Shown: piece by piece, positions 40,026 through 54,300 of the stretch
How the letters are laid out: every line of letters starts with the position of its first letter
Position numbering within the stretch: the first letter of the stretch is position 1
Assembly (NCBI GenBank): GCA_014773175.1
Contig: VXCM01000282.1
Coordinates: forward strand, 984,519 to 1,048,518
Reading direction: 5' to 3'
DNA length: 64,000 bases
From: Lucifuga dentata
Lineage: Eukaryota > Chordata > Actinopteri > Ophidiiformes > Bythitidae
The notes under the pieces: generated by a model
Databases searched by the model: none
What the model was told of the DNA's origin: nothing
Seen by the model: the letters and a program-made list of their open reading frames with translations, nothing else
Made by a program: the position numbers and the translations under genes

Positions 40026-42379
40026 TCAGTGGAGTGCTTCCACACAGATCTGCTCCTCGGTAATGTCATCCAAGAGCTGCACCTCCACTGGGCTGCATAT
40101 GTCACTATCATAGACCTCTGTCCCCATCAGAGCCTCATCTTCCAGGCCTTCCCCTTTTCCCTTGAAGCCATGCTGCTCTGAAGGAGAGGTGCTCTCCACC
40201 GATTCCAGGTCCTCGATGCCTGCGCGGTAGTGGATCATTAGCAGAGTGAGGGCCTGGAGTCTCTCCCCAGACTTGGCCAGGGCAGCAGTAATTAGGGCCT
40301 TGCGACGGGCATCTCCGGCCTCCCTCTCCTCAACCAGAAGGGCGTTATTGTGCTCTAGCTCTTGGTCAATCTCCTGTTGCAGCTTGTCAAGCATCAGCTC
40401 TAGTTTTTGTGAGCGCTCATCTGTGGGCAGCCCCCGATACAGGTCACGGCCAATCTCTTTCACGGCGATAAACACACTGTCGTCCAAACCGCCTTCCTTA
40501 CGCACAAGTTTGCCGCTGCTGCTGGCAGGCTGCTTGGAGGGGCTGGGGCCACTGGTGTAGGTCTCAGTATCACTGCTCTCATTGTCCGAAGTGTTGGGAG
40601 TGTGCTTAGGCGAAGGCTCCACTCCTCCAGGCGCCGCATCAACCACCTGCTCGGCCAGCCGAGTCTTGGGAACCTGGCGCAGGTTAAGCAGGCGGGAGCT
40701 GGTGTTGATGATGTGGCGCGTTAGGCCAGTGGTGGCCCGGTTTATAGTAGATTTGGCCTCGGGGTCAGCTCCGCGACGCTCCGTAGCTGCCACACAGAAG
40801 GGGTTTTCGGCAAGGCACTTGTCCTGGCACTTCTTGTGGCAAACATAGGCGCAGATCATGCACTGAGAGGCCGCCTTGGTCCAAACCTTCTTCTTGCAGT
40901 ATTCACACCAGGTAGGATTCTGAAACTGGGTGTCCTGGAAGTTGTGGCGAACCTCCACCAGCTGCATGGTACCGTAGGCCAAGTCATCGCGTGCTGCTGA
41001 AGGAATATGCTCCCTCTCCCTTAGATCCTCATCATGCAGACTGCCTTCTCGCTCCTTTTCCGCCAGTCCTCCTGTGTACTCTAACTCACCTTCAGCTAGA
41101 TAACAGAAGTTCAGAGTGATATCGCCGTAGCACAGCTTTTCGTTGAAGCCCTTGTGGGTGCTGAGGCTGCGTAAAGCAGTACGGCTGACATTAGCTCTGG
41201 GCTGCGGAGGCCCCAGCCTGAAGGTGCTCTGGTACTCCGCTGAGGATGTGGCCATACATTCCAGTGCCACATGCTCCAGCTGGAGACTGACATGACCGAG
41301 GCACAACAAGCTGCCCAGCTTAAAGGGGTCTTTGCACCACAGGGCCACATTAAGGTACTTATGGTTGCTCTCCACCTCAAAAACCACAGAGGCCTTAGCC
41401 CAGCTTGCTGTCTGGTTACGGAACATGGTTTCTGGGGATTCCCAGGGCGAGTGTTCCTCCAGACTGTCTCGTGTGCTGCAGGAGCTCTCTGAGGCTTTGT
41501 CCTTTGCTTGGTCAGCCTTGCTGCTGCTGGCCGCATTGGAGGGGCTGGGCAGCTCATCACAAGACTCTGCTGGCTTGGTAGGTAGCTTTGACTCAGGCTG
41601 TTTGACGCATGTCTTCTCAGTGCCTGCCTTGTCTTCACCGGCTCCAGTGAGAGGAGCTTTTTCTGGAGATTTCTCAGAAGCTGCGGCAGCGGTAGTCATG
41701 GTAGTAGAAGCAGGTGCATTAGTAGTTGTGTTGGACTCAGCGCCTTCCAATCTTTTGGAATCTGCTTCATCAGACGCAGATGTCAATCTTATTTGAGGTC
41801 TTGGTGGCACTGGGGGGCGAGAGGGAGGAGGTGGCGGAGGGACAGTAGGGCGTTGTGGACCCTCCCCTGTATCAGAAATGGTCTTATGTGGTGAGGGCTT
41901 TGGTGAGTCTTTGGGTTGGGGCTTTAGGGGTGACTGGAGGCCCACTAGGTTTAACTTGCGGTTGAGGATGGGTGATATAGAGCCAAGGGGCTTTGAGGCC
42001 AAGTTAGTCACAGACCTTTTGGGGCTTTGGTTTACTGTCAGTAAGAAATCGTCCTTAGTGTCAGTGGTATTTGTAGCACTGCTGCTAGGGCCACTAGTCT
42101 GGTTAGGTTTGGAATCCACAATCAACTCCTCAAACTCAGAGTCCACGTCTTTGCTGTCAGTTATGTCAGAAAGAGTAGTAATGGGAGCTGGGTCTTCCTC
42201 ATAACCGCCCGCCTGGGAAATAAATCCTGTCTCCCCTAACCGCCCAAGCCCCTCCTGAAGAGGTCCAAGGCTTCCCAGTGAGGGATTCTGGTGACGTGGT
42301 CTCTCGTAAAGGATCACCACCCTTTCACCAGCCTGCTTTAGCAGTTTGGGCACTTGAACTGAGGATGTCACGTGGACAC
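40026..42379 (-). CDS. pdzd8: pdzd8 last exon (PDZ end, C2c, C1, coiled coil)
   Basis: 2354 bp, acceptor CTTGACAG just above 42379, entered in phase 1. The open frame extends to 42446 but the extra residues are intronic. The C1 domain has the HX12CX2CX11CX2CX4HX2C ligands from His at 40946-40944. The last cysteine (40796-40794) is 11 residues after the previous ligand, with an extra Cys in between, instead of the usual 8. The coiled coil includes KLQQEIDQELEHNNALL. Confidence 0.95.
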
Positions 42380-45300
42380 CTGTCAAGATATACAGGGACA
42401 GAAGATAAGGTTCAAATAGCGCAAGAGCTAATTCATAAATGTGCAACTTATCTAATAAATGTGTAACTTATTTACATCTTTAAAGATAAAGTTTATATAG
42501 AATATTACATGATATTTACAACTCAATGGCCCTTGGAACCAATGCCTTTTATTTTGTAGGATTTGAAACTTGTCCATATGCTGCAGAAACAACATAAACG
42601 TCATGATATTCTCCTGATTAATAATGGCTGAAATGAAACATTCCAGACCTCCAATTTCGATGAGACGATCGCCCTTCTGCAGGTCTGCCAAAGCTGCAGG
42701 GGAGTTGGGAGTGATGGTCTCGATGCTGACGTGAACTGCATCTCCTTCGCTGGCAGGAATGTGCCTGAACGTCATCCCCACACTGCCACATGGCCCTTTT
42801 ATGACCTCCGTCTGATGCATACATGGAGAGAAAATAATTAAAAAAAAAATAATAATACAATGAAGACAACGGTTTCATTGTTATATACTGTAAAACGCGT
42901 TTACTAAATTATAATCCACCATAGTTCCTAAATCAGGCTCAATAAAAAGGATACATTAGAGAGATGAACAAGACTACAAAGTAATTCCATAAAAATAAAG
43001 GTACGCAGATATGGTATATGTCCATTCAATCATCAGTTTTAGCTGCACAATAACTTAACAGACTTGTTTCGAGATTGTTTCATAATAGTGTAAAATAATA
43101 GCTTTATTAGGAATTGATTTGCAAACACCAACACCCTCTCTATCTAAATACACACACACACACACAAACCTTACCTACATGCAGGCATACACACAACACG
43201 TATCGACGTGCACACAGTTACCCAGAAAAACAAATGTGTGAACATTTCATGGGCAATTATTAAAAATAATTAGAAGTTAATGTGCGTTTCTTGTCACTGT
43301 GTCTTTCCTTCGTGTTGGGAACAAGTGGAAAATTTGCTCAGGCCAGAAGGAGAAAAAAAACTGACAGGTGACAAATGTTTCATGTCCAACACTAACGTCT
43401 GCCTCCACTGATTTGGTGAGACTAAAAGTGAAAGTGGTATTTGTGCTGGAAAACAGAGCTGCAATTAAACCCCCACGCTACCCCCTTGCTGCCTTAATGA
43501 CAGCCACCGCATACGTGTCACGCAGCCCACCACACACACCTGTTGTGATGTGGATCTGGACCTGCTTTACATCTGACAAGTCATCTGTCAAAGGACACAT
43601 AGCAGAAAGACAGACGTGCTTCATATGCTGACAATCAACTGTGTTTACCAGCCCGCACCATTTAACTGAGATAGGTGGAGATATCCAGCTTATTGAAGCC
43701 AAATACAGTGAAACCTAGCTGGTGATAGAGACAAGCAAGATGGGGAGGAGGATGAAGATGGTACAGGTGTCCTGAGCAAAGTGAGAGAAAAGAAGGGCAA
43801 GACAATGTGGGAAGACTGAGATGAATGACTGTAATTTCCTCTGGTGTCATTTGTTATGGTTCTGGTGGAAGGCAGTGATTGAGTTACGGCTAGCCATGAA
43901 TAAGCAGATGATCTATACAAGCTGGCAAGGAGGGAGGTGGGGGGTGGGGGCCGGTTTGCTGGATGCTGGGGGCGGTTATCCCCTCTCTGATAGCTTTTTG
44001 CTGGTGAAAAAAACAAAACATGGCTGTAGTTTATCTAAAGTGATTTCCGTCAGTGTATTTCAGCTTTAAACAGAAAAATAGTTTCTTCTGTATCATTGTT
44101 GCCATTAATGGAGAAATCATGGTGTTTTTGTAATCCGTTAAATTCTACCTGGAAGTTTATTTAAGAGTAATTCTGAAACCAAAATTAACAAGCAAAGCTG
44201 GAAAAAAACTGATTATACATAGTCAATAAAAAAAAAAAAAAGNAAAAAAAAAAAAAAAGGGTGAAATCTGTTTCTAATGTCACATTTATTCAGAAATTGT
44301 GGTGGACGTTTCTAGAACTCCAACAACCATAACATATTAATAATTCTAAAGGATCATACAGGTGATCATGCATGTTTGAGCCAATTTATACACTCCAAAT
44401 GCACATTATATTACTGACAACCATTTTACAAAATACACTACTTTTTTCCTACCTTCCAAGGTAGGCCATTTATTTCCGTTCATTCCAGTACGCTATTAAA
44501 ATCAACTTGTAGGACTTGAAACACGCTTGAGACACGTAATCCATCACAGAGAAAAACTTGTCTATTAGGTCTTTAACTGAGGTAACTTTATTTAACTGAT
44601 CCAACATGGAGCTGCACAGAAGATGATTTTAAAATGACTGTGCCTTCTACAATTGTCCAAAACTGTTAGAAGGTGAAACGTTGAATTTTAAGGTGGCTGT
44701 ACCACCTGAACATTTGATTTTGAAAGATTAGGGGATTTGAAAAAATAACAGGAAAAACTAAAATACGGTTTTATGTTTTGGAACTTGGTTGTCAATAATG
44801 TAACATACTATATACAGGTTGTATATATTGGGCTCAAACATGTACAATTGCAGTTATGGTCCTTTAAGGCAGTACTTTTAACATGTTGAGATGTTTTAGG
44901 GACTGTGGAAACCCTTTCCTCACAGTCATCATTTGTGAATAGATGTATTTATCTGAGCCTGCTGTGTAGGGCCAGGATAACCTGATCTGGTCTTGTTACA
45001 GCCTTTCCACGAAGCCCATAACAACATTGCCGAGGCAACAGGTGGCTGTGAGAAGACTGTTCAGCTTTACCTCACAAAACACTCACAAAACACTCACTAC
45101 TTAACTGTGCAGGCAGCAGCACTCTAGTCAATCTATGATTTCAAGCTAACAATTAGTGCTGAAAATATCAATCGATTAATCGATCACAAGATCAACTGAA
45201 TGAATCGATGAGAATTCTGATAATCATTCACTGGTTCAAGTCGTGTATCAGGTAAAAATACCAAACATGGAGCTTTCTCACGATGAACATTTGAGCAATC

Positions 45301-48300
45301 ATTAACAGTGGCTCTATTTATACAATACCAGAGTCCCAAGAGGACACAACTAAATGGAATGCTGCCATTGTTGATGTTATTATTTATACCTGAGATGATT
45401 AGTCCAAATATCTGTTGTGAGAAAAAGTTTATTGGTGTTCTGACTGTTAATTTCAAGCAATTTGAAGCCATCACTTTGAGCTCTGTGAACTTGTGATGGG
45501 CATTTGTTGTTGTTGTTTTTTTTTTGACATTTTAGAAACTAACAAATTAATTGATCAATCAAAAACAATCTATACATTAACTGATATTAAATAAATATTT
45601 GTTGAAGCACCAATATGACATTTTTGGACTAAATTTGTTAGTTTGAATTTGACTTGAGACTCTCCTTATTAGGACTCAAAGTGTGTGCAGTTTAGCCCTG
45701 TGTTTAGGTTTTAGCTGTTCATGCATGTTCATTTATTAATAAAAGCACCTTGTAAAACTGCAACCTGTGCTTTCATGTGATGGTAGCAGGAACACTACAG
45801 TGTGAATATGATCAAGTATCTATTTTAAGTATAAAAGCATCTAAAATAACCTGAACAAGTTGATTTTCATAATTAATTCTTGCTACATTATCATCACTTA
45901 AACCAAAATATACAGAGACTGATGTAAAATTCTAAAATCAAAAATGTTTTTTTTTCTTGGATTGTAAATGTTAGAAAATATGCACTGTGTGAGATTCAGC
46001 AGATTCAACACTCTGTGTTGAATCTGCTGAATGTCTTTCTGACACCTGTTCCTTGACCTAAATTCTTTATTTTGTAACTGCAGAAAAGAATCAACANTGT
46101 CTTTCTGACACCTGTTCCTTGACCTAAATTCTTTATTTTGTAACTGCAGAAAAGAATCAACACGCTGTGCTTTCCCAGACTAGTTCTGACTGTGAGACAA
46201 TCATACACTCTGTACTTTTATGATATATATTGTCAGTTCATTCTGTACTTTTCACTTCTCTACTTCCCATGAGAAGATGATCTTTACCTTAGAGTCACCT
46301 ACAGAGTCAGTCTTGACCAACTCTACCCCTTCCTTCTTTGTCTCTATAAAGCCACTATGTTGCTTCTATAATTTTGAGATTCTCTTGCATTGCATATTGT
46401 AAGGGCGATCTCCTGGTGCATAAAAGATCTTCAGTAATCTTCAATGCAAATAAGACAAAACTCTGAGACTCCTCTTTGAGACAACACCTACAAGCTTATT
46501 CAACCGTAAATGTTTCTCAAAATGGGTGAATAATGATGTTTCCATTCCATTTGAACTGACAAATATGAACATGAAACAAGATGAAAGATAACTTGCCATA
46601 TTCCATAATCCATTTAAACATTAAATTTATATTTTTAAAAAAATCCCTCAGAGAATTTAACAAATTCTCAGACTTTTTCTGAGTGGAGTTTTTTTTTTTT
46701 TTTTTTTTTTGACAGTTCAGTGATATTCCATAAAATTCCAGAGTTTTAAATGTAGGCATGAGTCTTCCCTTCAAGTTGAATTCATATTACATCAAGGAAC
46801 CACAGAGGAAGACATTCCATTTCCATTTAATGTCATCTTTGAGTAAAATAAAACAGCAGTGTATAAGCTAACTCTACTTTTGATATGATAATTAATGCCT
46901 CTGAAAATATGACATTCACTCTGATCTCACAACTGACAACACAAATAAACACGTGGCTACCAATTCTGGATTCTTATGCTCAGATACTTCATTATATATT
47001 TTTTCTATTAAAATATGAATGTATACAGTTTATTTTTGTCTGTATGACTGTGCAGATATTCAAAAATTTCTTAAATTTTAACATACTGTGTAGCAGTCTT
47101 AGAGCAGGTCTACTCACTACATATGAAAGCTGGTTTAATGGAGCACACTGTGGAAGACTTTTTTTTCCCTTCTCGATGACATTTGATTGGGTCGGATTCT
47201 GCTTTACTTCTCCTGGTTCACATACATGCAATAAAATTACAAAGGGCAACAAATGAATTTGCCAATCTGCGTTTTACATTTACGCCGTTATCTGTAGAGT
47301 CTGAGGGAGAACAAACAGCTGAGGTGTGTGTGGGATGAGACGGTCTGTGTGTCGACACCTGTGACCTTCCTGCCTACACTGGATTTACATGAGAGTGTAT
47401 GAGTCCATTCTGCTGAAGTGCAAATAGAGACTGCCACATACACACACCTCCCTCTCCAATATATGCACAGTCACACACAGGCGTAATTATTTGTGAGCAC
47501 CAACAAAAGCTGCTGTGATAAGGCCACTGTGGGCAGCTTGTGGTTTACTCCTGTTTCCAGTTTACAGTGTTAGTTTCAAATTAAATATATTTTCCAGGCC
47601 AAAAAGGAACAAAGTACCTTTTTGCTGCTGAATAAAACACATTAAATAAACACTCCATGTTTGCAGCTACTATTCTTACTGGTGGAAATGGTCCCCAGAG
47701 AATGACGCAGAGAAACACAGTTTGTAAAGAGGAGAGATGACTGGAGATGATAAAACAGGAAATCAAACATGACATCTTTGAGCTCAACAATGAATCATGG
47801 ACAGATCTCTTTTTTTTTTTTTTTTTNTTTTTTTTTTTTTTTTAGCCTCTAGGGAGGATTTATATTTAGGACAAAAGACATAAACAAAGTTCAGTAAGAA
47901 CCTAAATTAAGAAGCAACAAATGTGAATATATACTGACGGACTGACTACATGAATTGATCAAGAAGGATCTTTATTTATATTGATAATAGCAGGGGCTGT
48001 CACCTTTCTGCCTTGTGATATTTTAGATTTAAGTTTGTAAAATAACTAAAGTCTCACATGTATTTTAAAGCTGTCCAAGTACATCTGGCATGTTCACATT
48101 AATGAAAGCAAACTGCATCTACTTAAGCAGCTTAAAGTGACACACAAAGACAGATTTACCAGTCTGGCAATTTGTAAATTTAAAGAATTATATCATTTTA
48201 ACAATAGCAAACAGGTTACATTCGTTTTATTGAACACACATCTGTCTTGTGATTTTACAGTCCTAAATGGAGTTCAGTTTGGTTCGGTTTGCAAGTGATT

Positions 48301-51300
48301 CAAACTCCCTTAATGTTCCTTGGTGTCAAAGTAAAACAGGACGTTGTACTTCTTTCACAAATGAAACAAACAAAATCAGTTTTAGAATGACTAGAATGTG
48401 TAGATAACTATGGAGTCACATTGTCATTTACTTGTAGCAGGCATGTTTGGGATTAAGTAACCTTTAAAACTGATAGAGGAATTATCTTGGTAATGATGGA
48501 GGAAGGCAGAATCCAAAAAATATACAAAAGCAAAATGTAAATGTTTGATTTAAAAAAAAACAAAAAAACAAAAAAACAAAAAACTAGCCGTTTGGCAGCT
48601 TTCCCTCCAAACTACAGAGTTTAATGGTTATGTAGTGGAGCTTTCTCTCCGAGCTGAACACCAGTGACTGCACTAACCTTGTTAAGATTGACTAAGAGAA
48701 CAAGCAGTGCTTGGTTTCTTGTCTCCAAGCAGAAAAAACAAAGAAGCAACCACAGACTGCCTGAATGTAAACGGAGCAATTCACCATCTATTTCAGCAAA
48801 TCCACCCTCTCTTTTATGTGCTCTGCCACAGAGAACAAATGAAAGGTTAATATGTTCAAATGGCTGCTATCACTGCTTTAAACAGCCACTTCTTGCCTTT
48901 TCCTCCAGGACAGAAACAAACAAGTCTTCCTTTGATCCCTGGACTAAAACACTCGCTGTAATAAGACACATCTATTAGACTTTCTATTAGAATTGACAAG
49001 ACGTGGACTTTCTCCCACACAGAACTTAGAGACCACATGCAATATTTCATAATAATAAGTAGAAGATGAAAAGATGAAGAAGAGAAGAGAGAGAAGATGG
49101 AGAAGACAACAAAGACAATTAATGGGGAATTTCAGAACTGTGGGGCCAGAACTGACAGCACAGACCTGGTCACCTTAAATCTTGAATCAGGTAATCCTGC
49201 TTAAAGAGGAAGACTTAAGGCTCCAAAAGATGGTGTGATTTTGGCCAGTTGCACACAAAAGTTAAAAATCATGAAAGAATTGTGATGAATGCTTTGGTTG
49301 TCAATCCAGAATTATCCTAGATCCCATTATGAGACACATCCACAGACAGCCAGTTTAGAACTCTTGCAACCAAAAATTCTGACCGTGTCAGAAATTCAGG
49401 ACCAAAATCACACAATTGGACATCTGTTACGACTCCTGGTGCAGAAGGACAAGAAGCTGCTGATGCGAGTTTCTACCTGCATATTTTGTTTTCACTATTT
49501 GTCCTATTGCTACAATTCACCAGGCATTCAATGCACAACCTGACATGCATGAAATCTGAAATCTTACAGTCTGACTTCAGCCTCTGTAGTTGAAGTGCTG
49601 CCACAGTGGTTGCTCACTAAAAGCATAATGAGCTGAGAGATTTTGTTCCAAAAAAAGAACAGAAAACAAGAAATCAAACTGTGAAATTAAATCTCACAAT
49701 TTGGCACCTTTCCTGTTTGAACTTTACCTTGATTTTGTGTCACTAATACTGATCAACAACCTTCCCCTGCAGATGGATTATGGGATTAATCTTCAGGACT
49801 TCATCATCAGGTTTTATGTACATTCTGCACTATAGCCAACATCTGTAAGCAACTGGCCAATGAAGTTATTCTGTTTGTAGGAGCTTGACTGGCTGCAGGC
49901 TGCTTCGGAGGCCTGTCCTGACTGGTAGCTGGGGTTTAGCAGCATCTCCTGTTGCTTGGCTGAACACTGTTCATCTTTCCAGCAGGTCTGGGAGGGCGTG
50001 TATGAAATGCAGAGGTTGAGGGGGGAGCCTGAGCAAATCCTTTTCCCTGTCACTGCACTGCCTGATAATTTAATCTAATACCACATGTCAGATCGATTTG
50101 TGTATGGTTATAGGGTACAAGTCGCTGCGAGGCAAGTGCGCAGCAATTCCCTGCCACGTCCAATTAGTAGCTCCCAAGCTGATGGGGGTNTGCGAGGCAA
50201 GTGCGCAGCAATTCCCTGCCACGTCCAATTAGTAGCTCCCAAGCTGATGGGGGTGCAGTGGGCTGAGGGGCAGGGTGCGGGGTGCATGTGGTGCATGGCC
50301 ACTAGCCGCTCAGGTGTTTACATTGGCAGGAGTTAGGGTGATTAAGAGACGCACACATTCTGGACATGACATGCATGTTCTCAGACAGGAAAATTACAAG
50401 AATGTCTGATGTCTGCTTCAAAAAATTTCAAGTCTTTTCATCTAGACTTTGTACAGAGTAGTGTGTTATCATGTTGTCATCTTCAATACATTTTGCTTTA
50501 TTTAAGACAATGAGCTCTAACCACGAGCGCACACAGTCTTCTCTGCACCTTTGACTTGTGGCCTAAAACTACAGTGGAGTTCTCTTCAATACATAAACAT
50601 CCAGTTTATGTCAAAATATTAGAGCCCAACCAGGGTCAGTACTGTTGGTTGATATCAGCTTATCGCAGAAATATTGGTATTGGCTTTCACATATGCTGGC
50701 AGGCAGGCTGTATTTTTATGTATACTTGTTCATGTAAATGTATTTATCTTAAGTTTAACATACACTAGCATTCAAACGTTTGGAATCAACCAGAAATGTT
50801 AATTTAGAAATACCGAAACTATTATTCACCAAGGTGGCATTAAATTATGTTATTATTATTATTATTAATAATTATTATTATTATTATTATCATCATCATC
50901 ATCATATAGCCAACACATTAATAATATGGCAAATGGCTATTGCTGCAGGAAACGACTGATTTATGATTATTTACATAAAACTGCAAAACTCAAATTGCAC
51001 ATGTTGTACATGGCTGCTTCTTTAAATGGTAAAAATACCTAAATGGCTAAATACCTGTCATCTGCAACAGTGAAAAGACAACTCCAGGAAAAGTTGTTTT
51101 GTTTTGAAGCATTTATATTTTAGTAATTTTTTTATTATATCTATAATTATTTAGCTTCCAGTGATGTTTACAATTCAAAATTTCATTTAAAAATAAAGGA
51201 TTTTGTTCAACTGTAAAATCATCCTGCCTCAGTATACATTTTTGTCACAACCTTCTAATAACCAAATTTGGTTGATAAATTTAGTCATTTTTATGTGTTT

Positions 51301-54300
51301 ATATCAAATATCATCCATACAAATTAAACATCAGTCAGGCTCCGTGTCATATTTGTAACACCATCATTACAGACTCACAGATGCTCTTTTATTTATAACT
51401 CAATAATAATACGGCCATTTTCACATCCATTGACCTCATCCTCCCACCAGCAGCACATTTGTATTCACACCTACATAAAATATTATCAACTGAACACAAA
51501 CTGAAAATAATGGAAAATCATGATATAAATAATGACTCAGTACTTTCACATTGGTACAAGCCAATTCATCTTCATTATCTTGCGGAAAAACAAATGCTTG
51601 TGCAGGTCAGCAGTGGTTGATGAGTCTTTCTTGAGTAAAATCACTATGAAGTTCAGTTTTCTGTATGTGTTTGTCTAGCTTAATCTGAATTTTCAAGTTG
51701 TCTTTTTATCATAGGAAACAGGTTTCAAAAGCATTAAGAACAAAGGAGTTGTTATGGAGACAGGCTGACAAAAAGGTGCTTTGCCTAATTTGCACTTGTA
51801 TGGACAGCAGCAGTTGTTTGGTCACCCACACAGGCCTTTTTTGTGGCACTGACATTGTTTTTCATTGAAAAAATAATGATCTCTTATTACTGTTACATGA
51901 TCACAATTATTAATATTAAAAGTAAATAAAATCTTCTATAAAAAAAAAAGTTCCCACAAGGAGAAAGCAAAATGAAACACCTCATTTCCACCTTATCAAG
52001 TTGGCATTTCAGTCTTTTCTGTCTTTGAGCACAAATGCTCGTCTATCACACACACTGTTCGTATCTCCCTCCTCAGTGAACTCGCCACTTCCTTTAGATG
52101 TCGGGATTACCCGTTTGCCATTCTGCTTCTCACAGCCACTCGTGAGTGATCTGACCGCTTGACCACGTAACATTTACTTATCAGTTATTTAACATTTATA
52201 TGATTTTTCACCTATAGGTAAACAGGCTGCAAGTCTTGCTGTTTTAATTAACATTTCATCTCCACCGGCCCTGTGAGCTCCCATGAAAATCAAAACAGCA
52301 GAACCTCATCCTTTCAACAAGGAGAACAGCAAGAAATGTCTTTATTTCATTTGGTTCCTCCTTTAGATTTGCAGCTGTACAATATATTCTCTGTAATATC
52401 ATAATTTGTTAAGGAGAAGTAAAAACCACAAATATACTCAGTGGTTACTATCATTCTTAATAACACTGACATAGAAGAAAAGAAACAGACAAGCCTACGT
52501 CATGACACTTGACAGATCCTTTCAGATGGAAAAACAGACATTCAGAGTAATAGCCTGGATCATTTGTTTGTTTAAATAACTAAGACTAACTCATTCTGTT
52601 TATGGGAATAGTACAGAATCCGTGGGTGTGTAACATATTAAGTATCGGAAAATCAATATAAGAGTGAAAGATGTGGCTAAAATAAAGCTTTCAAAGCTAT
52701 AAAACCACGTTCACAGCAAAGTTGGAGAGAAATTCTGCAAAAATTAAAATGGCTGTTGAACGGCTGCTCCTCTGTCTCTAATCTAGAGTGTCTTTGTGTG
52801 TGTGTGCGTGAGTGTTCGACTCCCCTCTCTCCTGTTCATTCAAACAATTACCTACCATCCACTACAAAATGACACACAGAAGTAAATGTCAAACTGCACT
52901 GTGTATTTTGCTTCCTGAAATCCAGCCAGCAGTCCAGCAGTGTGTTAATTAAATATGCATCTGTACCATAAGTTACAATGGTGGCACCACCAGCCTCATT
53001 ATACTCATTTGAGAACATGGCGTGGGCAGAGATGCTAATGTTACCTGTAGCCATTGACCCATGATAGGTTACACCACTAGCCTTAGCAGCTAACACTACT
53101 TCCAAAGTAAAATAGCCACCCGTTACTCCCAGCTGAAGAAAAAACTGAAGCAGTAAACTGATTATTTACAAGAGCATGTATTAATTTAGCATTGTTTAAT
53201 ATGTCAGATTTAGACAGAATATAGGAACCCTCATACAGAAGTAAACAACAACCAATCAGTAGCATTTTAATGAAAAATGCTTCTTGGGGATTCATTTCCT
53301 AAAAGTTGCAAAGTCCACTACCAACTGTTTGCAGAGTTAGTTTATTCTGCCTGCTATTCCATCACTGGAACTGTCAAACTTGCCTAATACGATTTATCTG
53401 CCTTATCCTCTATTGTTGCCTTCCAAAGTGTTACTGACTGTAAGCCTGTTTTTGATCGATTAAAACAGGTTTTTACCCTTATGTCTCTCTCTGTTGACTT
53501 TATGCATGGGTCTCTCTTCAGTAAGCACTCATAACGCACCAAAGGTATTTAAACACGTAACAAATTGTTTTAGAGAGATACACATTATCAGGTAACCAAA
53601 CCTGATACTTGACAAAGTACACACATGCATTCAGGATAGTTGTCAGTACTTAAATCCATGTCAGATCATTTTGAGAGTTGAATTTTGTGAGCTGTATGAC
53701 AGTAAATTCAACAAGTTCAGTAAGTATAAAGTCATACATTGCAGTACATGCTCATAAGAAAGACATGCAGCCTTTCCTGGGGTGATATTTTGGTAATTAT
53801 GTATCAGTACTGGCATCACTTTGAGATGTGAGGGCCAATATTTGCACTTAGCAAACAAGTAAGAATCATTTCCGCCTAATGTGAGGAAATGCCTAAATGA
53901 TCAGAAAAAAGCATTTCAAATGAACATGGGAAGAAACCTGTAATGTGGCTGCTGCTTTGTCTGTCATGCACATACCGAATGATCAATTCAGCCTCCTCTG
54001 AGATGAATTGATCACTGGAAGAAGCAATTAGAAACAAACAGCTTGTGGGACCAACCTCTCATGTCTTTGATCTTATTCTCTTCGTGCAACCAGGCATTGT
54101 GAAACTGAATTAGATCGAGCCACTTAAATGGCAACAGCAAGAACGAAATGGGGGGATGAATGCGTCACACACTGTGGTTCAATTTGTGAGCTGCGAAAAA
54201 ATGACAACGAGGTGATAACTTTCTTTATAGTTTTTGATAATGTGATAAATGTGAGTTTTGGTTTAACAACAGAATCTGGTTTCCAAACAGATTTAGAGGC

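Noticed and set aside
41111..41638. A 175-codon open frame on the same strand as pdzd8 in another frame
   Set aside because: Shadow frame; the pdzd8 frame carries the recognisable C2-like domain and linker through the same bases.
40246..42466. Several antisense open frames (up to 154 codons) opposite the pdzd8 last exon
   Set aside because: Shadows of a long GC-richer coding exon; no splice, domain or family signal on that strand.
46005..46208. Open frame with a repeated internal peptide
   Set aside because: The repeat is the 65 bp duplicated join around N at 46097.
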